Below are positions 18,269-26,286 of a DNA stretch of 64,000 bases, piece after piece. Below the pieces are notes generated by a model, which was not told the origin of the DNA, did no database searches, and was given only the letters and a program-made list of their open reading frames with translations. Numbering within the stretch: position 1 is the first letter of the stretch; every line of letters begins with the position of its first letter. Where the stretch lies: positions 496,001 to 560,000 of the forward strand of contig NZ_JAXMOH010000002.1 in the NCBI RefSeq assembly GCF_034670005.1. Reading direction: 5' to 3'. A program made the translations under genes and the position numbers. This DNA is from Thalassobius sp034670005. Its GTDB lineage: Bacteria > Pseudomonadota > Alphaproteobacteria > Rhodobacterales > Rhodobacteraceae.

Positions 18269-19648
18269 ATGTCGCTTGAAACCGTTCTGTCCCGTATCGA
18301 TCAGGATTTACCCGCCGCCACGGAGCGGTTGTTAGAGCTGCTGCGAATCCCGTCGATTTCGACCGATCCCGCCTATAAGGGGGATTGCCAGACGGCTGCA
18401 GACTGGTTGGTATCAGACCTCCAAAGCATTGGCATTCAAGCAGAAAAACGGAAAACACCCGGCCACCCTATGGTCGTGGGCCATATCGAGGGTGATGGGC
18501 CGCATATCCTGTTTTATGGCCATTACGACGTGCAGCCGGTGGATCCTCTGGACCTGTGGGACCGCGATCCCTTCGACCCGGCAATCGAAGAAGCCGAAGG
18601 CCATAAAGTGATCCGCGGCCGCGGCGCGTCGGATGATAAAGGTCAGTTGATGACCTTTGTCGAAGCCTGCCGGGCGTGGCAGTCGGTCAATGGAACGCTG
18701 CCGTGCAAAATCACTTTCTTTTTCGAAGGCGAGGAAGAATCGGGATCGCCATCGCTGATCCCGTTCATGCGCGAAAACGCCGACGAGCTGAAATCCGACA
18801 TCGCGCTGATCTGCGACACCGGGCTGTACGGCGACAGCACACCGACCATCGTGACCATGCTGCGCGGGCTTTTGGGTGAAGATTTCACCATCACCGGACC
18901 GGACCGCGATCTGCATTCGGGCATGTATGGCGGCATCGCCATGAACCCGATCCGGGTGCTGACCCGCATTCTGGCCGACCTGCATGACGACACCGGCCGC
19001 ATCACCCTGCCGGGTTTCTATGACGGGGTCGAGGAACTGCCCGAAGAAGTGCTGGCGCAATGGCAGGGGTTGAATTTCGATCATCAGTCTTTCCTCAGCG
19101 AAGTCGGACTGAAGGAGCCGGCTGGCGAACAGGACCGGATGCCGATCGAGATGATCTGGTCGCGGCCGACCTGCGACGTGAACGGGATCTGGGGCGGATA
19201 TACCGGGGCGGGGTTCAAGACCGTGTTGCCGAGTCAAGCCAGCGCCAAAGTCAGTTTCCGGCTGGTCGGCAAACAGGACCCGGACGCGATCCGCAAGTCG
19301 TTCCGCGACTATGTCGAAAGCCGGTTGCCCGAAGGGTTCAGCATCGAATACCGCACCGAGAAGGGGTCGCCGGCGTCGCAGATGTCGATCGACAACCCGA
19401 TGTTCGAGCAGGCCCGAACTGCGCTGAGTGCGGAATGGCCAAACCCGGCGGCTTATGTCGGCTGTGGTGGATCGATACCGATTGCGGGCTATTTTAAGGA
19501 CATCCTGGGCACCGATGCAATGCTGATCGGGTTCGGCAAGGATGATGACCAGATTCATTCACCGAACGAAAAATACGATCTGTCGAGCTTTCACCGCGGC
19601 ATGCGCAGCTGGGCGCGCATTCTGGACGCTTTGACAAAACAGGCCTGA
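18269..19648 (+). CDS. M20 family metallodipeptidase
   Basis: A 459-residue zinc dipeptidase of the M20 (CNDP/ArgE-DapE) family. Metal ligands and catalytic residues: His in FYGHYDVQPVDP, bridging Asp in GRGASDDKGQ, the Glu pair in FFEGEEESGSPS, Asp in ALICDTGLYG, and His in DQIHSPNEKYDLSSF. The dimerisation domain interrupts the catalytic domain (about 210-330). The start is the ATG behind GCAGGAG. The enzyme is cytoplasmic and the exact peptide substrate is unknown. It is divergent from hemA. Confidence 0.93.
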   Translation: MSLETVLSRIDQDLPAATERLLELLRIPSISTDPAYKGDCQTAADWLVSDLQSIGIQAEKRKTPGHPMVVGHIEGDGPHILFYGHYDVQPVDPLDLWDRDPFDPAIEEAEGHKVIRGRGASDDKGQLMTFVEACRAWQSVNGTLPCKITFFFEGEEESGSPSLIPFMRENADELKSDIALICDTGLYGDSTPTIVTMLRGLLGEDFTITGPDRDLHSGMYGGIAMNPIRVLTRILADLHDDTGRITLPGFYDGVEELPEEVLAQWQGLNFDHQSFLSEVGLKEPAGEQDRMPIEMIWSRPTCDVNGIWGGYTGAGFKTVLPSQASAKVSFRLVGKQDPDAIRKSFRDYVESRLPEGFSIEYRTEKGSPASQMSIDNPMFEQARTALSAEWPNPAAYVGCGGSIPIAGYFKDILGTDAMLIGFGKDDDQIHSPNEKYDLSSFHRGMRSWARILDALTKQA

Positions 19649-19658
19649 TCTGACGGAG

Positions 19659-19769
19659 CGCCCGTTCCGGGCGCGCAGGGGGAGCTTCGCCTTGCGGCGA
19701 AGCGGCTTCGGGGGCGCTGCCCCCATCGCGCCTTGCGCGATTCCCCCGGAGTGTTTGGGGCAAAATGAA
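19659..19769 (+). repeat. intergenic mosaic of short hairpins, copy 2
   Basis: Four hairpins sit in a row: GCGCCC-GTTCC-GGGCGC, GCTTCGCC-TTGC-GGCGAAGC, GGGGG-CGCTG-CCCCC and TCGCGC-CTT-GCGCGA. CCCCCGGAGTGTTTGGGGCA and a purine tail AAATGAAGG follow. The last part aligns with 1019-1048 and with the inverse of 62520-62550. It fills the gap between the dipeptidase and hydrolase genes. The purine tail may provide the ribosome binding site of the hydrolase. Confidence 0.65.
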
Positions 19770-19779
19770 GGATTAGGAC

Positions 19780-20640
19780 ATGCGGGGATTTCAGAACGGG
19801 CAAGCGGAGATCGACGGGGCTGAGATAGCCTATGAAATTGGTGGATCTGGGCCGCCGGTTCTGTTGCTGCACGGATTTCCGCAGACCCGGGCGATGTGGT
19901 CGGCCATCGCGCCGCGCCTGACCGACAGTTTCACCGTGGTCTGCGCCGATTTGCGTGGGTACGGGAAATCGGCCAAACCGGAGGCGGTGGCCGATTATTC
20001 CTTCCGTGAAATGGGGCGCGACCAGGCCGGATTGATGCGCGAACTGGGTTTCGAGCGCTTCGATCTGGTCGGTCATGATCGCGGTGCGCGCACGGCCCAC
20101 CGGATCGCGCTTGATTTTCCCGACCGGATCAAATCGCTGGTGCTGATGGATATTGTTCCGACCCATCTGTTGCTGGATCAGTTGAGCATGCAGGTTGCCA
20201 AGGCCTATTACCACTGGTTCTTCCTGGCCCAGCCGGCGCCGTTTCCCGAACGGTTGATCGGCGCCGATCCCGATTACTATTTCGAGAGTTGCCTGCTGGG
20301 ATGGGGCGCATCGAAGATCGAGGATTTCGATCCTGTCCAACTGGCCGCCTATCGCGCGGCCTGGCGCGATGCAGACACTATCCGGGGCATGTGCAACGAT
20401 TACCGCGCCGCCATCGAGGTGGATTTCGCCCTGGACGCGGCTGATCTGGACCGACGGGTCGCCTGCCCGACGCTGCTGCTTTACGGTGCCGACGGGGCGA
20501 TGGCCCAGGCCTATGACGTCCCGGGCACCTGGGCGGACCGCTGCGCCGACCTGCGGGCCATGGCAATCCCCGGCGGGCATTTTTTTCCTGATACCGCGCC
20601 AGAGGAAACCAGTGCGGCGTTGCTGGAATTTCTGGGCTAG
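19780..20640 (+). CDS. alpha/beta hydrolase, haloacetate (fluoroacetate) dehalogenase-like
   Basis: A 286-residue alpha/beta hydrolase. The nucleophile is an aspartate in LVGHDRGARTAHR, where esterases usually have serine. The two arginines of this motif match the carboxylate-binding pair of fluoroacetate dehalogenases. Further shared segments are HGFPQTRAMW (oxyanion hole), YYHWFFLAQPAPFPERLIG (the His-Trp pair lining the halide pocket), CNDYRA (the third halide ligand, Tyr) and the catalytic His in IPGGHFF. The substrate is presumably a short 2-haloacid, but an epoxide hydrolase activity cannot be excluded. The stop overlaps the stop of the convergent glycosyltransferase gene (CTAG). Confidence 0.82.
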   Translation: MRGFQNGQAEIDGAEIAYEIGGSGPPVLLLHGFPQTRAMWSAIAPRLTDSFTVVCADLRGYGKSAKPEAVADYSFREMGRDQAGLMRELGFERFDLVGHDRGARTAHRIALDFPDRIKSLVLMDIVPTHLLLDQLSMQVAKAYYHWFFLAQPAPFPERLIGADPDYYFESCLLGWGASKIEDFDPVQLAAYRAAWRDADTIRGMCNDYRAAIEVDFALDAADLDRRVACPTLLLYGADGAMAQAYDVPGTWADRCADLRAMAIPGGHFFPDTAPEETSAALLEFLG

Positions 20641-21512
20641 AAAACCCCGCTGAAGCGCTCGGGCAGTTCATATTGCGCGTCGTATTCGGGCCGATCGAAT
20701 TCATAAAACCCGGTATCGCCGCGCAGTTTGAACGTGTCGTGCATATGTTTGCGATAGGCCTGCATGTCGAAGCCGTCGACCATGCTCATCTGGGCGAAGC
20801 CGTCGAACAGAGCGCGGTCTTCGCCGCGTTCGGAGGCGAACCAATGGCGCCCGATCGAAGCGTCTGAAATTTCGGCGCCTATTGCGCTGGTCACCGCGTT
20901 TCGACGGTTCATCGCGGCGCTGTATTCCTCGAAATCGCAGAATTTCAGATGGAAGAGATACAGCGCCTCGGGCGTGTTGAGCTTGGGATACTGGGCGAAA
21001 TGGCCGCCCCGCGCAATCTTGGTACCGGTCGAGATCACGCAAGGTTTCGAATAATGCGGCGCGATGCGGACATGGCGGCGCGGGCCAAGAATCCTGTCGC
21101 GGATCGGGTCGGGTTCCAGATCGATACGGTGGATCAGTTCCAGCCCGAGCGGGGTCAGCACCTGATCCGCGCGGCGGACTTCGAGAAATTCCAGAAGCGT
21201 CCGGCCCTTTTCCGGGTCGATCACCAGCAATTCATCGACATCGCCAACGATGACATGTTTGTAATAGCTTTTCAGCCCGCCAACGATCCCGTTGAGCAGC
21301 CGCCAGCGCTTCATATCGAAGTTTTTATGCGGATCGCCCGGCAAGCCGATGATATTGCATCCCTCGGCCAGTTCGGCCACGCCTGCGCCGCGACCGTGAT
21401 TGATCACATAGAGATTTTCGCGCCCGAAAAGCGCACCGTAATAGCGCAGCCACGCCTTGAGAAAAAAATGGTCGTCGCGCACCATAGTGACGACGGCGGC
21501 CGTCGATTGCAT
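20637..21512 (-). CDS. glycosyltransferase, GT2/GT92-like
   Basis: A 291-residue protein. The N-terminus (AAVVTMVRDDHFFLKAWLRYYGALFG) is that of GT-A glycosyltransferases that begin with a VKNE-like segment. A metal-binding DVDE motif sits in HVIVGDVDELLVID (about residue 93). The middle contains a conserved KPCVISTGTKIARGGHF. Cytoplasmic, with no membrane segment. It probably adds a sugar to a surface polysaccharide; donor and acceptor are unknown. It is convergent with the hydrolase gene and overlaps its stop codon. Confidence 0.75.
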   Translation of the reverse strand: MQSTAAVVTMVRDDHFFLKAWLRYYGALFGRENLYVINHGRGAGVAELAEGCNIIGLPGDPHKNFDMKRWRLLNGIVGGLKSYYKHVIVGDVDELLVIDPEKGRTLLEFLEVRRADQVLTPLGLELIHRIDLEPDPIRDRILGPRRHVRIAPHYSKPCVISTGTKIARGGHFAQYPKLNTPEALYLFHLKFCDFEEYSAAMNRRNAVTSAIGAEISDASIGRHWFASERGEDRALFDGFAQMSMVDGFDMQAYRKHMHDTFKLRGDTGFYEFDRPEYDAQYELPERFSGVF

Positions 21513-21698
21513 TACATCACCTGCAATTATCCCGTTCCGGTTTGCCCGGACGCCTTGTTATCGACAGTCCTAACCTGTTTGATGGGACTTGAGAATTAAA
21601 AATATGCGGTCCCTTGAACGAAGGTATCCGCAGCGCAACGCAGAGGGCTTGCCATTATTCTTGATGAATTCAGCCGAACCGGCCTGTTTTTTCGCCGT

Positions 21699-22421
21699 GT
21701 GAACGATGTTCCGCTAACCCAGTTCCAGGTTCTGGGCGAACGGGCTTCGGCCACCAATCTGGTGCGCAAACTGATCGAGAAAAATGTTCAGATCACCCGG
21801 ACAGAAGCGTTGGGTTGGAAACATGCCGCCCCGCGGATGCCGGCAATCCCGCGCGATTTTCTGGTCGTGGTGGCGGTACGCAATGCCGAAGACTGGGCCC
21901 GTTCGATGTTCAAACGGCCCTGGCATCTGGATCCGATGCATCAGGCTTTGAATTTCTCTGCCTTCATCCGCAGCCCATGGCGCAGCATCGTCGATCGCCC
22001 CACTGATTTCGAGGAACTACACCCTGAGATTGCCGAAAAGGTGCTGGGTGAAGATTTGCAATATGATCGCCACCCGATAACCGGCAGGCGGTTTGACAAC
22101 CTGTTTCAGCTGCGCAGTGTAAAACTGGCGTCACATTTGGGAATGCTGAACCGGGGCTGCAATCTGATGCTGGTTAAGGCTGAAACGGTACAGGCCGATC
22201 CCGAAGGTTTTGCCAAATGGGCGCTGGACACGCTGGATTTGCCGTTGAAAGGCGAAAGGATCAAGGGTGTCACGCGCCGGATGGGCAACCGGTTCCAGCT
22301 CTCGGTAGATCCCGACCTACGGGGCGAAGCGCCTGCTGAATTGAGCGAGCAGGACCGGGATTTCATGCGTCAGGCGCTGGACCTGAAACTCGAAGCGTTA
22401 CTCGGCTACAGCTATCTCTGA
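21699..22421 (+). CDS. sulfotransferase-like P-loop protein (hypothetical)
   Basis: A 240-residue protein whose N-terminus QVLGERASATNLVRKLI resembles the 5'-phosphosulfate loop of some bacterial sulfotransferase-like proteins (GERSSGTN-type). A later WARSMFKRPWH segment could be the 3'-phosphate site. It starts at a GTG without a clear ribosome binding site. The frame is open about 27 codons upstream without another good start, so the true N-terminus is uncertain and the gene might be shortened. The neighbouring glycosyltransferase suggests surface-glycan modification. Confidence 0.6.
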   Translation: MNDVPLTQFQVLGERASATNLVRKLIEKNVQITRTEALGWKHAAPRMPAIPRDFLVVVAVRNAEDWARSMFKRPWHLDPMHQALNFSAFIRSPWRSIVDRPTDFEELHPEIAEKVLGEDLQYDRHPITGRRFDNLFQLRSVKLASHLGMLNRGCNLMLVKAETVQADPEGFAKWALDTLDLPLKGERIKGVTRRMGNRFQLSVDPDLRGEAPAELSEQDRDFMRQALDLKLEALLGYSYL

Positions 22422-22639
22422 TCGCGGTTTTGCAGCGCTCTGACGCCCTTGGCGGCCAACAGAAGCATCGGAAATCCGTGCAGACAAAGATCGAAGATGT
22501 CGATTGGTCGGTTCAGATCGCCTGCGGCCAGCATTTTCAGCTTTTCCCACAGATGCGGTTCCGGTGTGAACGGGGCCAGCCCCAAAGCAATCGCAGCCAT
22601 GATCAGCATCGGCCATGACAAAGTGTCGAGAAATCTCAT
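22412..22639 (-). CDS. small two-helix membrane protein, conserved in Rhodobacterales
   Basis: A 75-residue protein with two hydrophobic segments (WPMLIMAAIALGLAPFTP and FDLCLHGFPMLLLAAKGVRAL) joined by a short loop with PHLWEKLKML. I recognise the pattern, often labelled RND-transporter-related, but it is too small to be a transporter. Function is unknown. It overlaps the end of the plus-strand sulfotransferase-like gene by ten bases. Confidence 0.7.
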   Translation of the reverse strand: MRFLDTLSWPMLIMAAIALGLAPFTPEPHLWEKLKMLAAGDLNRPIDIFDLCLHGFPMLLLAAKGVRALQNRDQR

Positions 22640-22663
22640 GGAAGGGCCTGTTATTGAGGAAAA

Positions 22664-22740
22664 TGGCGCGGTTGACGGGGCTCGAACCCGCGACCCCCGG
22701 CGTGACAGGCCGGTACTCTAACCATCTGAGCTACAACCGC
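22664..22740 (-). tRNA. tRNA-Asp (GTC), copy 1
   Basis: A 77-base cloverleaf with acceptor GCGGTTG / CAACCGC, anticodon loop CTGTCAC (anticodon GTC), T loop GGTTCGAGCCC and encoded CCA. It is identical to copy 2, 34 bases away. Confidence 0.97.
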
Positions 22741-22774
22741 GCATTTTCTCGGGTCTCATCGGGTTGGGCAGTGG

Positions 22775-22851
22775 TGGCGCGGTTGACGGGGCTCGAACCC
22801 GCGACCCCCGGCGTGACAGGCCGGTACTCTAACCATCTGAGCTACAACCGC
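22775..22851 (-). tRNA. tRNA-Asp (GTC), copy 2
   Basis: Identical in sequence to copy 1, with anticodon GTC and encoded CCA. On the minus strand it precedes copy 1, and the two are probably transcribed together. Confidence 0.97.
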
Positions 22852-23230
22852 TCACTGCCCACCCGGGTCATCCCGAGCGTGAGAGGCTGTTTATGCCGAC
22901 CGCCCTGCCCCGTCAAGCGCCACTTGGCCGAAAAACCAAAATATTCGGGCGCCTGTTTCAGGCTCTTCGGGTTCCGCCTAGAAATCACAAGAAAGACGCC
23001 GAATTTCGACACCGATTTCAGTAGAAAATCCCGTCAACAATGCAAGAATCGAGTCATTGATCACAAGAAATTGGCCTGAGGCACCGTTATGGCGCGGGCA
23101 GGCCCAGAACTTTCAATCGCCAAGCGGGACATTGGGTCCGTTTTACATCCCACAGGAAGTGGCCTAATCTATAGGTGAAACGGTGACTAAACAGGAAAAA
23201 TTCCCTGTAACCGTGTTGTATATATGAAAA
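22852..23230. other. intergenic region between tRNA-Asp and the element's left end
   Basis: About 380 bases of chromosomal DNA that become A/T-rich toward the element. No convincing gene is seen. It may hold the promoter of the tRNA-Asp pair. Confidence 0.5.
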
Positions 23231-23251
23231 ATGGTGGGTGATGAGAGGCTC
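23231..23251. repeat. attachment site core, left copy
   Basis: 21 bp identical to 39044-39064, beginning ATGGTGGGTGATGAGAGG. It matches the 3' end of tRNA-Val(TAC), including the CCA complement. Identity stops on both sides (A versus G before, A versus G after). Confidence 0.9.
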
Positions 23252-23326
23252 AAAAGCCCCACAATCAACAAAACCCCTTATTTTCAAGCGCTTTTGCACT
23301 TCTCCCTTGCACTAAATCGGAAAACC

Positions 23327-23356
23327 ACCCTACAAATTCGGCAGTATTACCCTACA
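23327..23356 (+). promoter_or_regulatory. integrase arm-type sites, left arm
   Basis: Two copies of ACCCTACA, each followed by an A/T-rich TTCG, at 23327-23334 and 23349-23356. They are 22 bases apart, about two helical turns. Copies of the same octamer sit near the right end (38932-38994). The second copy is just upstream of the integrase ribosome binding site, so integrase could repress its own gene. Confidence 0.7.
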
Positions 23357-23378
23357 ATTTCGCCGAAAGGGGCCGAAC

Positions 23379-24977
23379 ATGAACGCCAAGGAAGCCAACG
23401 GGATTCCACACCTTAAAGGACCTAAGAACGGTCGGTATCGGTACCAGCGGCGGGTCCCGAAAGACGCACAAGCGGCCCTCGGGGGGCGCAAGGTCTGGGA
23501 CCAATCCTTGGGCGCGCACTACGGCGCGGCGATGGACCGGGCGCGGCAATTGAATGCGCACTATGACGGACTGCTAGAACGCCTCTCCACGCCAGAAGGC
23601 CGCGACAAGCACCACGCAGACATGGAAGACGAAGCCGCCGCTATGGTGGTGCGCATCCGAGCCAATGCGCAGCTAGCGCAAAACGACAAAGGCGAGTGGC
23701 AGGAAGCCAAACCGATGGACCGGAATCCGGGAATCTGGCGCGACACAGCGGACAAGATGAAAGCCGCACGCGCCCTGCCCCCGGCACAAGAGCTTGAAGC
23801 CTTGGCCGCTCACGCGGCCTTTGCCTTCGGGGACCGGTCAACGTTCGACCTGATAGGCGGCTCGGAATATCATGCGGCACTGGTGGACGTCCTAGAGCCT
23901 CAGCGCCCCACCGATGCGGTAGATGCTGCCATGTTCGACGCCATGAAGACCGCGCTAGACGCGCGCATTACCGAACTGGCAGGCGAACGGCTGGTGAACC
24001 CCAGGCACACACTGAGTCACCTTCATGCGGCCATCGCAGAACTGCGGAAACTCAAACCCAACACCGTGCGCAATCACAAGGTAACCACCGCCAAGTTCAA
24101 CAAGTTCCTGCTGGACGAAAAGCGCATGGACTATGAACCTTCTCTGGCCTCGATCACGCCGGACCTGTTGCAGGAATATCTTGACTACCTGTTGCACGAC
24201 GATGGCGTGAAAAACAGTTCCATCCACAAATATTTCGACGGCATGTCCAGTGTGTTCAATCACGCCATTAAAACCCGGAAAGTACCGGGGGTGATCATGA
24301 ACCCGGTCAAGACACTGGAAATGCCCCGGACGGATGCAATCGAAGATACGATGTATCTGCCGTTTAACGATGCGGAGATGAAGAGGATATGGGCAGAAGC
24401 CCAATGGGAATGGGACCCAGACAACCGGCGGAGCAAGCTCAGTGCTGAACGCCGTCGCGCATTTCTAATGGTGCTGCGGGTGCTGCTGTGGTCTGGCCTG
24501 CGCCCTGTCGAAGCGTTTTGGCTACGCGACCACGGCGGGGTCACTGCCGATTACATCGACGTCCAGCGGACCAAGACCGGTATCAAGCGCAAGATTCCGA
24601 TCTGCGATCACATCGCCGATTTTCCGGCCTTCGTCGCGGATGGTGGCTTTGATGCCTGCATTTTCGAAGGCCTGCACCAAGGCGAGGAATACGGGAAATA
24701 CAATGCGGAGAAGCTGCACGAAGCCATGCGGCGCTCGTTCGCCGTGATCCGCAAGCGCGCAAGGGTGACCGACCCCCGCAAGGTACTGTACAGTACCAAG
24801 GACACGCTATTGCAGCGCCTCCGCGCTGTAGACGGTTACAGCACACCGATTGAGGTAGTTGTCACCGGGCACGTCAAGAAACTGGAAATGGGGCGGCACT
24901 ACGGCGGAACACTGGGTGACGATCCGGCGATGCGTGCAGCGGTTAAGAAGTGTCTGGACGCGGTGACCTATTGGTGA
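23379..24977 (+). CDS. tyrosine site-specific integrase
   Basis: A 532-residue phage-type tyrosine recombinase, which should catalyse integration at tRNA-Val. The C-terminal catalytic domain shows Arg I in WSGLRPVEAFWL, the beta-hairpin Lys in QRTKTGIKRKIP and Arg II in YSTKDTLLQRLRAV, where the usual box-II His is replaced by Lys. His and the nucleophile Tyr are in TGHVKKLEMGRHYGG. The N-terminal arm-binding domain is visible (GRYRYQRRVPKDAQAALGGR), followed by a SAM-like core-binding domain (about 225-310). The start has AAGGGG upstream and lies 128 bases from the att core. The integrase stop touches the HEPN-like gene. Confidence 0.93.
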   Translation: MNAKEANGIPHLKGPKNGRYRYQRRVPKDAQAALGGRKVWDQSLGAHYGAAMDRARQLNAHYDGLLERLSTPEGRDKHHADMEDEAAAMVVRIRANAQLAQNDKGEWQEAKPMDRNPGIWRDTADKMKAARALPPAQELEALAAHAAFAFGDRSTFDLIGGSEYHAALVDVLEPQRPTDAVDAAMFDAMKTALDARITELAGERLVNPRHTLSHLHAAIAELRKLKPNTVRNHKVTTAKFNKFLLDEKRMDYEPSLASITPDLLQEYLDYLLHDDGVKNSSIHKYFDGMSSVFNHAIKTRKVPGVIMNPVKTLEMPRTDAIEDTMYLPFNDAEMKRIWAEAQWEWDPDNRRSKLSAERRRAFLMVLRVLLWSGLRPVEAFWLRDHGGVTADYIDVQRTKTGIKRKIPICDHIADFPAFVADGGFDACIFEGLHQGEEYGKYNAEKLHEAMRRSFAVIRKRARVTDPRKVLYSTKDTLLQRLRAVDGYSTPIEVVVTGHVKKLEMGRHYGGTLGDDPAMRAAVKKCLDAVTYW

Positions 24978-24982
24978 GCGAC

Positions 24983-25495
24983 ATGAAAGAACACGAAAGA
25001 ATGGCAGGGCGTTTTTGGCAGGTGTCACTAGAATATCTAGAGGCAGCGCAGCTTGCAAACAATCAGCAGCGCGGACGAGGTTTGTACTTTGTGTGCCTTC
25101 ACAATATCGGACACAGCTTAGAGCTTTACTTAAAATCTCACTTGGTCGTTTTGGATGGTCCGGGCACTGACCCAAAGAAATACAGCCATCACATTCGTGA
25201 TATGTGGAATGACGACAGGCTAGAGCATATTCGACAAAAAGCTATCAGTCTGCTCGAAGACTCGCGGAGACCGAAAGGAATCGTCATTCATATGATGACC
25301 GCCATGGAATTTAGTCGTGAAAAAACCATGGATAGCTACATCGAATTGCTTAGCGAACAGTTTAGCAACGCGAGCAATTATGCACTGAGATATCCACCTG
25401 ACAGTATCGTGAAAGTACCTGACCCGAAGGAACTCTTATACGTACTGCCCAAACTATACCATCGCGAACCGCCGCTGGACGTCCTGCGGCGCTGA
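24983..25495 (+). CDS. HEPN-like domain protein, possible accessory/defence cargo
   Basis: A 170-residue all-helical protein directly behind the integrase gene. The segment CLHNIGHSLELYLKSHLVVL followed by KKYSHHIRDMW resembles the helical pair of HEPN-type proteins (xxHxLELxLKxxL ... GHDLxxLW). Many of these are RNases in toxin-antitoxin or anti-phage systems. I cannot assign the catalytic RxxxxH motif with certainty. The ATG is preceded by GGTGAG; a GTG at 24974 that overlaps the integrase stop is an alternative. Its base composition is visibly richer in A/T than its neighbours, as expected for recently acquired cargo. Confidence 0.65.
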   Translation: MKEHERMAGRFWQVSLEYLEAAQLANNQQRGRGLYFVCLHNIGHSLELYLKSHLVVLDGPGTDPKKYSHHIRDMWNDDRLEHIRQKAISLLEDSRRPKGIVIHMMTAMEFSREKTMDSYIELLSEQFSNASNYALRYPPDSIVKVPDPKELLYVLPKLYHREPPLDVLRR

Positions 25496-25512
25496 TCACG
25501 ACACAAGCCCGC

Positions 25513-26070
25513 CTAGGTCTCGTTCTCAGCCGCCCGCAGCGCCTTATACGTCGGGTGCGCTGCGGGCTGGTCGGTTGCTGAGACGGCGGCGGGTTGGGCC
25601 TCTGGTGCCTTCGATGCTTTCACCGCGTCCGCTACCTTGTCCAAGATGCCGGACAGGCTGTTGACGTCGATCCGGCCCACCGGGGTGGGCTTGGCTGCTT
25701 TGTCGGTGGTCAGGCGGGTTTCTAGGTCAATGAGGCTCTGGACGTTCTTCACACAGGCAGACGCCGTTTTCATGTCTCCCGCCTGCATGGCGAGGATGCG
25801 TACCCTGTCGTATTGAGTCGCAAGCCACGGAATGGTGATGCCAAACGCCTCTAGCGGGGTGCCGCCGCCGATGACAGGGGCTAGGGCTTGGCCCTGCAAT
25901 TCCTCGATCCGGGCGCGGACGTCCGGGCGCTTTGCGAGGTGGGAAGCGTGCGATTTTGCGTTCGCTTCTTTGTAGCCTGCGGCGACGTATGCATCTTCCT
26001 GCCGCGCGTGTGTGCCGTTCGCAATTGCCTGTGCGAATTGCTCATGTTTGGCATTTCCAAGGCGGGCCAT
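25513..26070 (-). CDS. terminase small subunit-like DNA-binding protein
   Basis: A 185-residue protein whose N-terminus (LGNAKHEQFAQAIANGTHARQEDAYVAAGYKEANAKSHASHLAKRPDVRARIEELQ, about 3-58) has the classic small-terminase helix-turn-helix: KQxxFxxxYxxGxxxxxAAxxAGY...ASxLxKxPxVxxRIxEL. In phages TerS selects the DNA to be packaged and works with the large ATPase subunit. No large subunit is encoded in this element. The C-terminus is low-complexity (APEAQPAAVSATDQPAAHP). The ATG overlaps the stop of the holin-like gene (TAATG). It is convergent with the integrase and HEPN-like genes. Confidence 0.75.
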   Translation of the reverse strand: MARLGNAKHEQFAQAIANGTHARQEDAYVAAGYKEANAKSHASHLAKRPDVRARIEELQGQALAPVIGGGTPLEAFGITIPWLATQYDRVRILAMQAGDMKTASACVKNVQSLIDLETRLTTDKAAKPTPVGRIDVNSLSGILDKVADAVKASKAPEAQPAAVSATDQPAAHPTYKALRAAENET

Positions 26071-26252
26071 TACTCGAATCCCCCATTCGTCGGCGGCAAC
26101 TTGAATATACGGAGTCGCGCCCATTCATATATTCTGATCGACAGCCACAGAATAGAGAGTGCCGCAGCGACGTCAGGGAGGAATCCGAATACGGCCCCGG
26201 CTGCGGCCCCCGTTGCCCCGGCGTCGGCGATTGCTTTGATATCTTCTGTCAT
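26070..26252 (-). CDS. holin-like small membrane protein
   Basis: A 60-residue protein: a small polar start (MTEDIKAIADAGATGAAAGAV), one or two hydrophobic stretches (FGFLPDVAAALSILWLSIRIYEWA), then a basic tail (RLRIFKL). Phage holins of the type with ...LSIIWxxIRIYEWAR have the same layout. It would make pores in the inner membrane at lysis. No endolysin gene was found next to it. Its end overlaps the TerS-like start. There is no strong ribosome binding site. Confidence 0.6.
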   Translation of the reverse strand: MTEDIKAIADAGATGAAAGAVFGFLPDVAAALSILWLSIRIYEWARLRIFKLPPTNGGFE

Positions 26253-26286
26253 TACTTAATTACTCTGGTCGATTTGTGGGGGGCTG

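Noticed and set aside
22615..23079. Open frame with two copies of an LTGLEPATPGVTGRY-type peptide
   Set aside because: It is the plus-strand translation of the two minus-strand tRNA-Asp genes. Such peptides are well-known false proteins.
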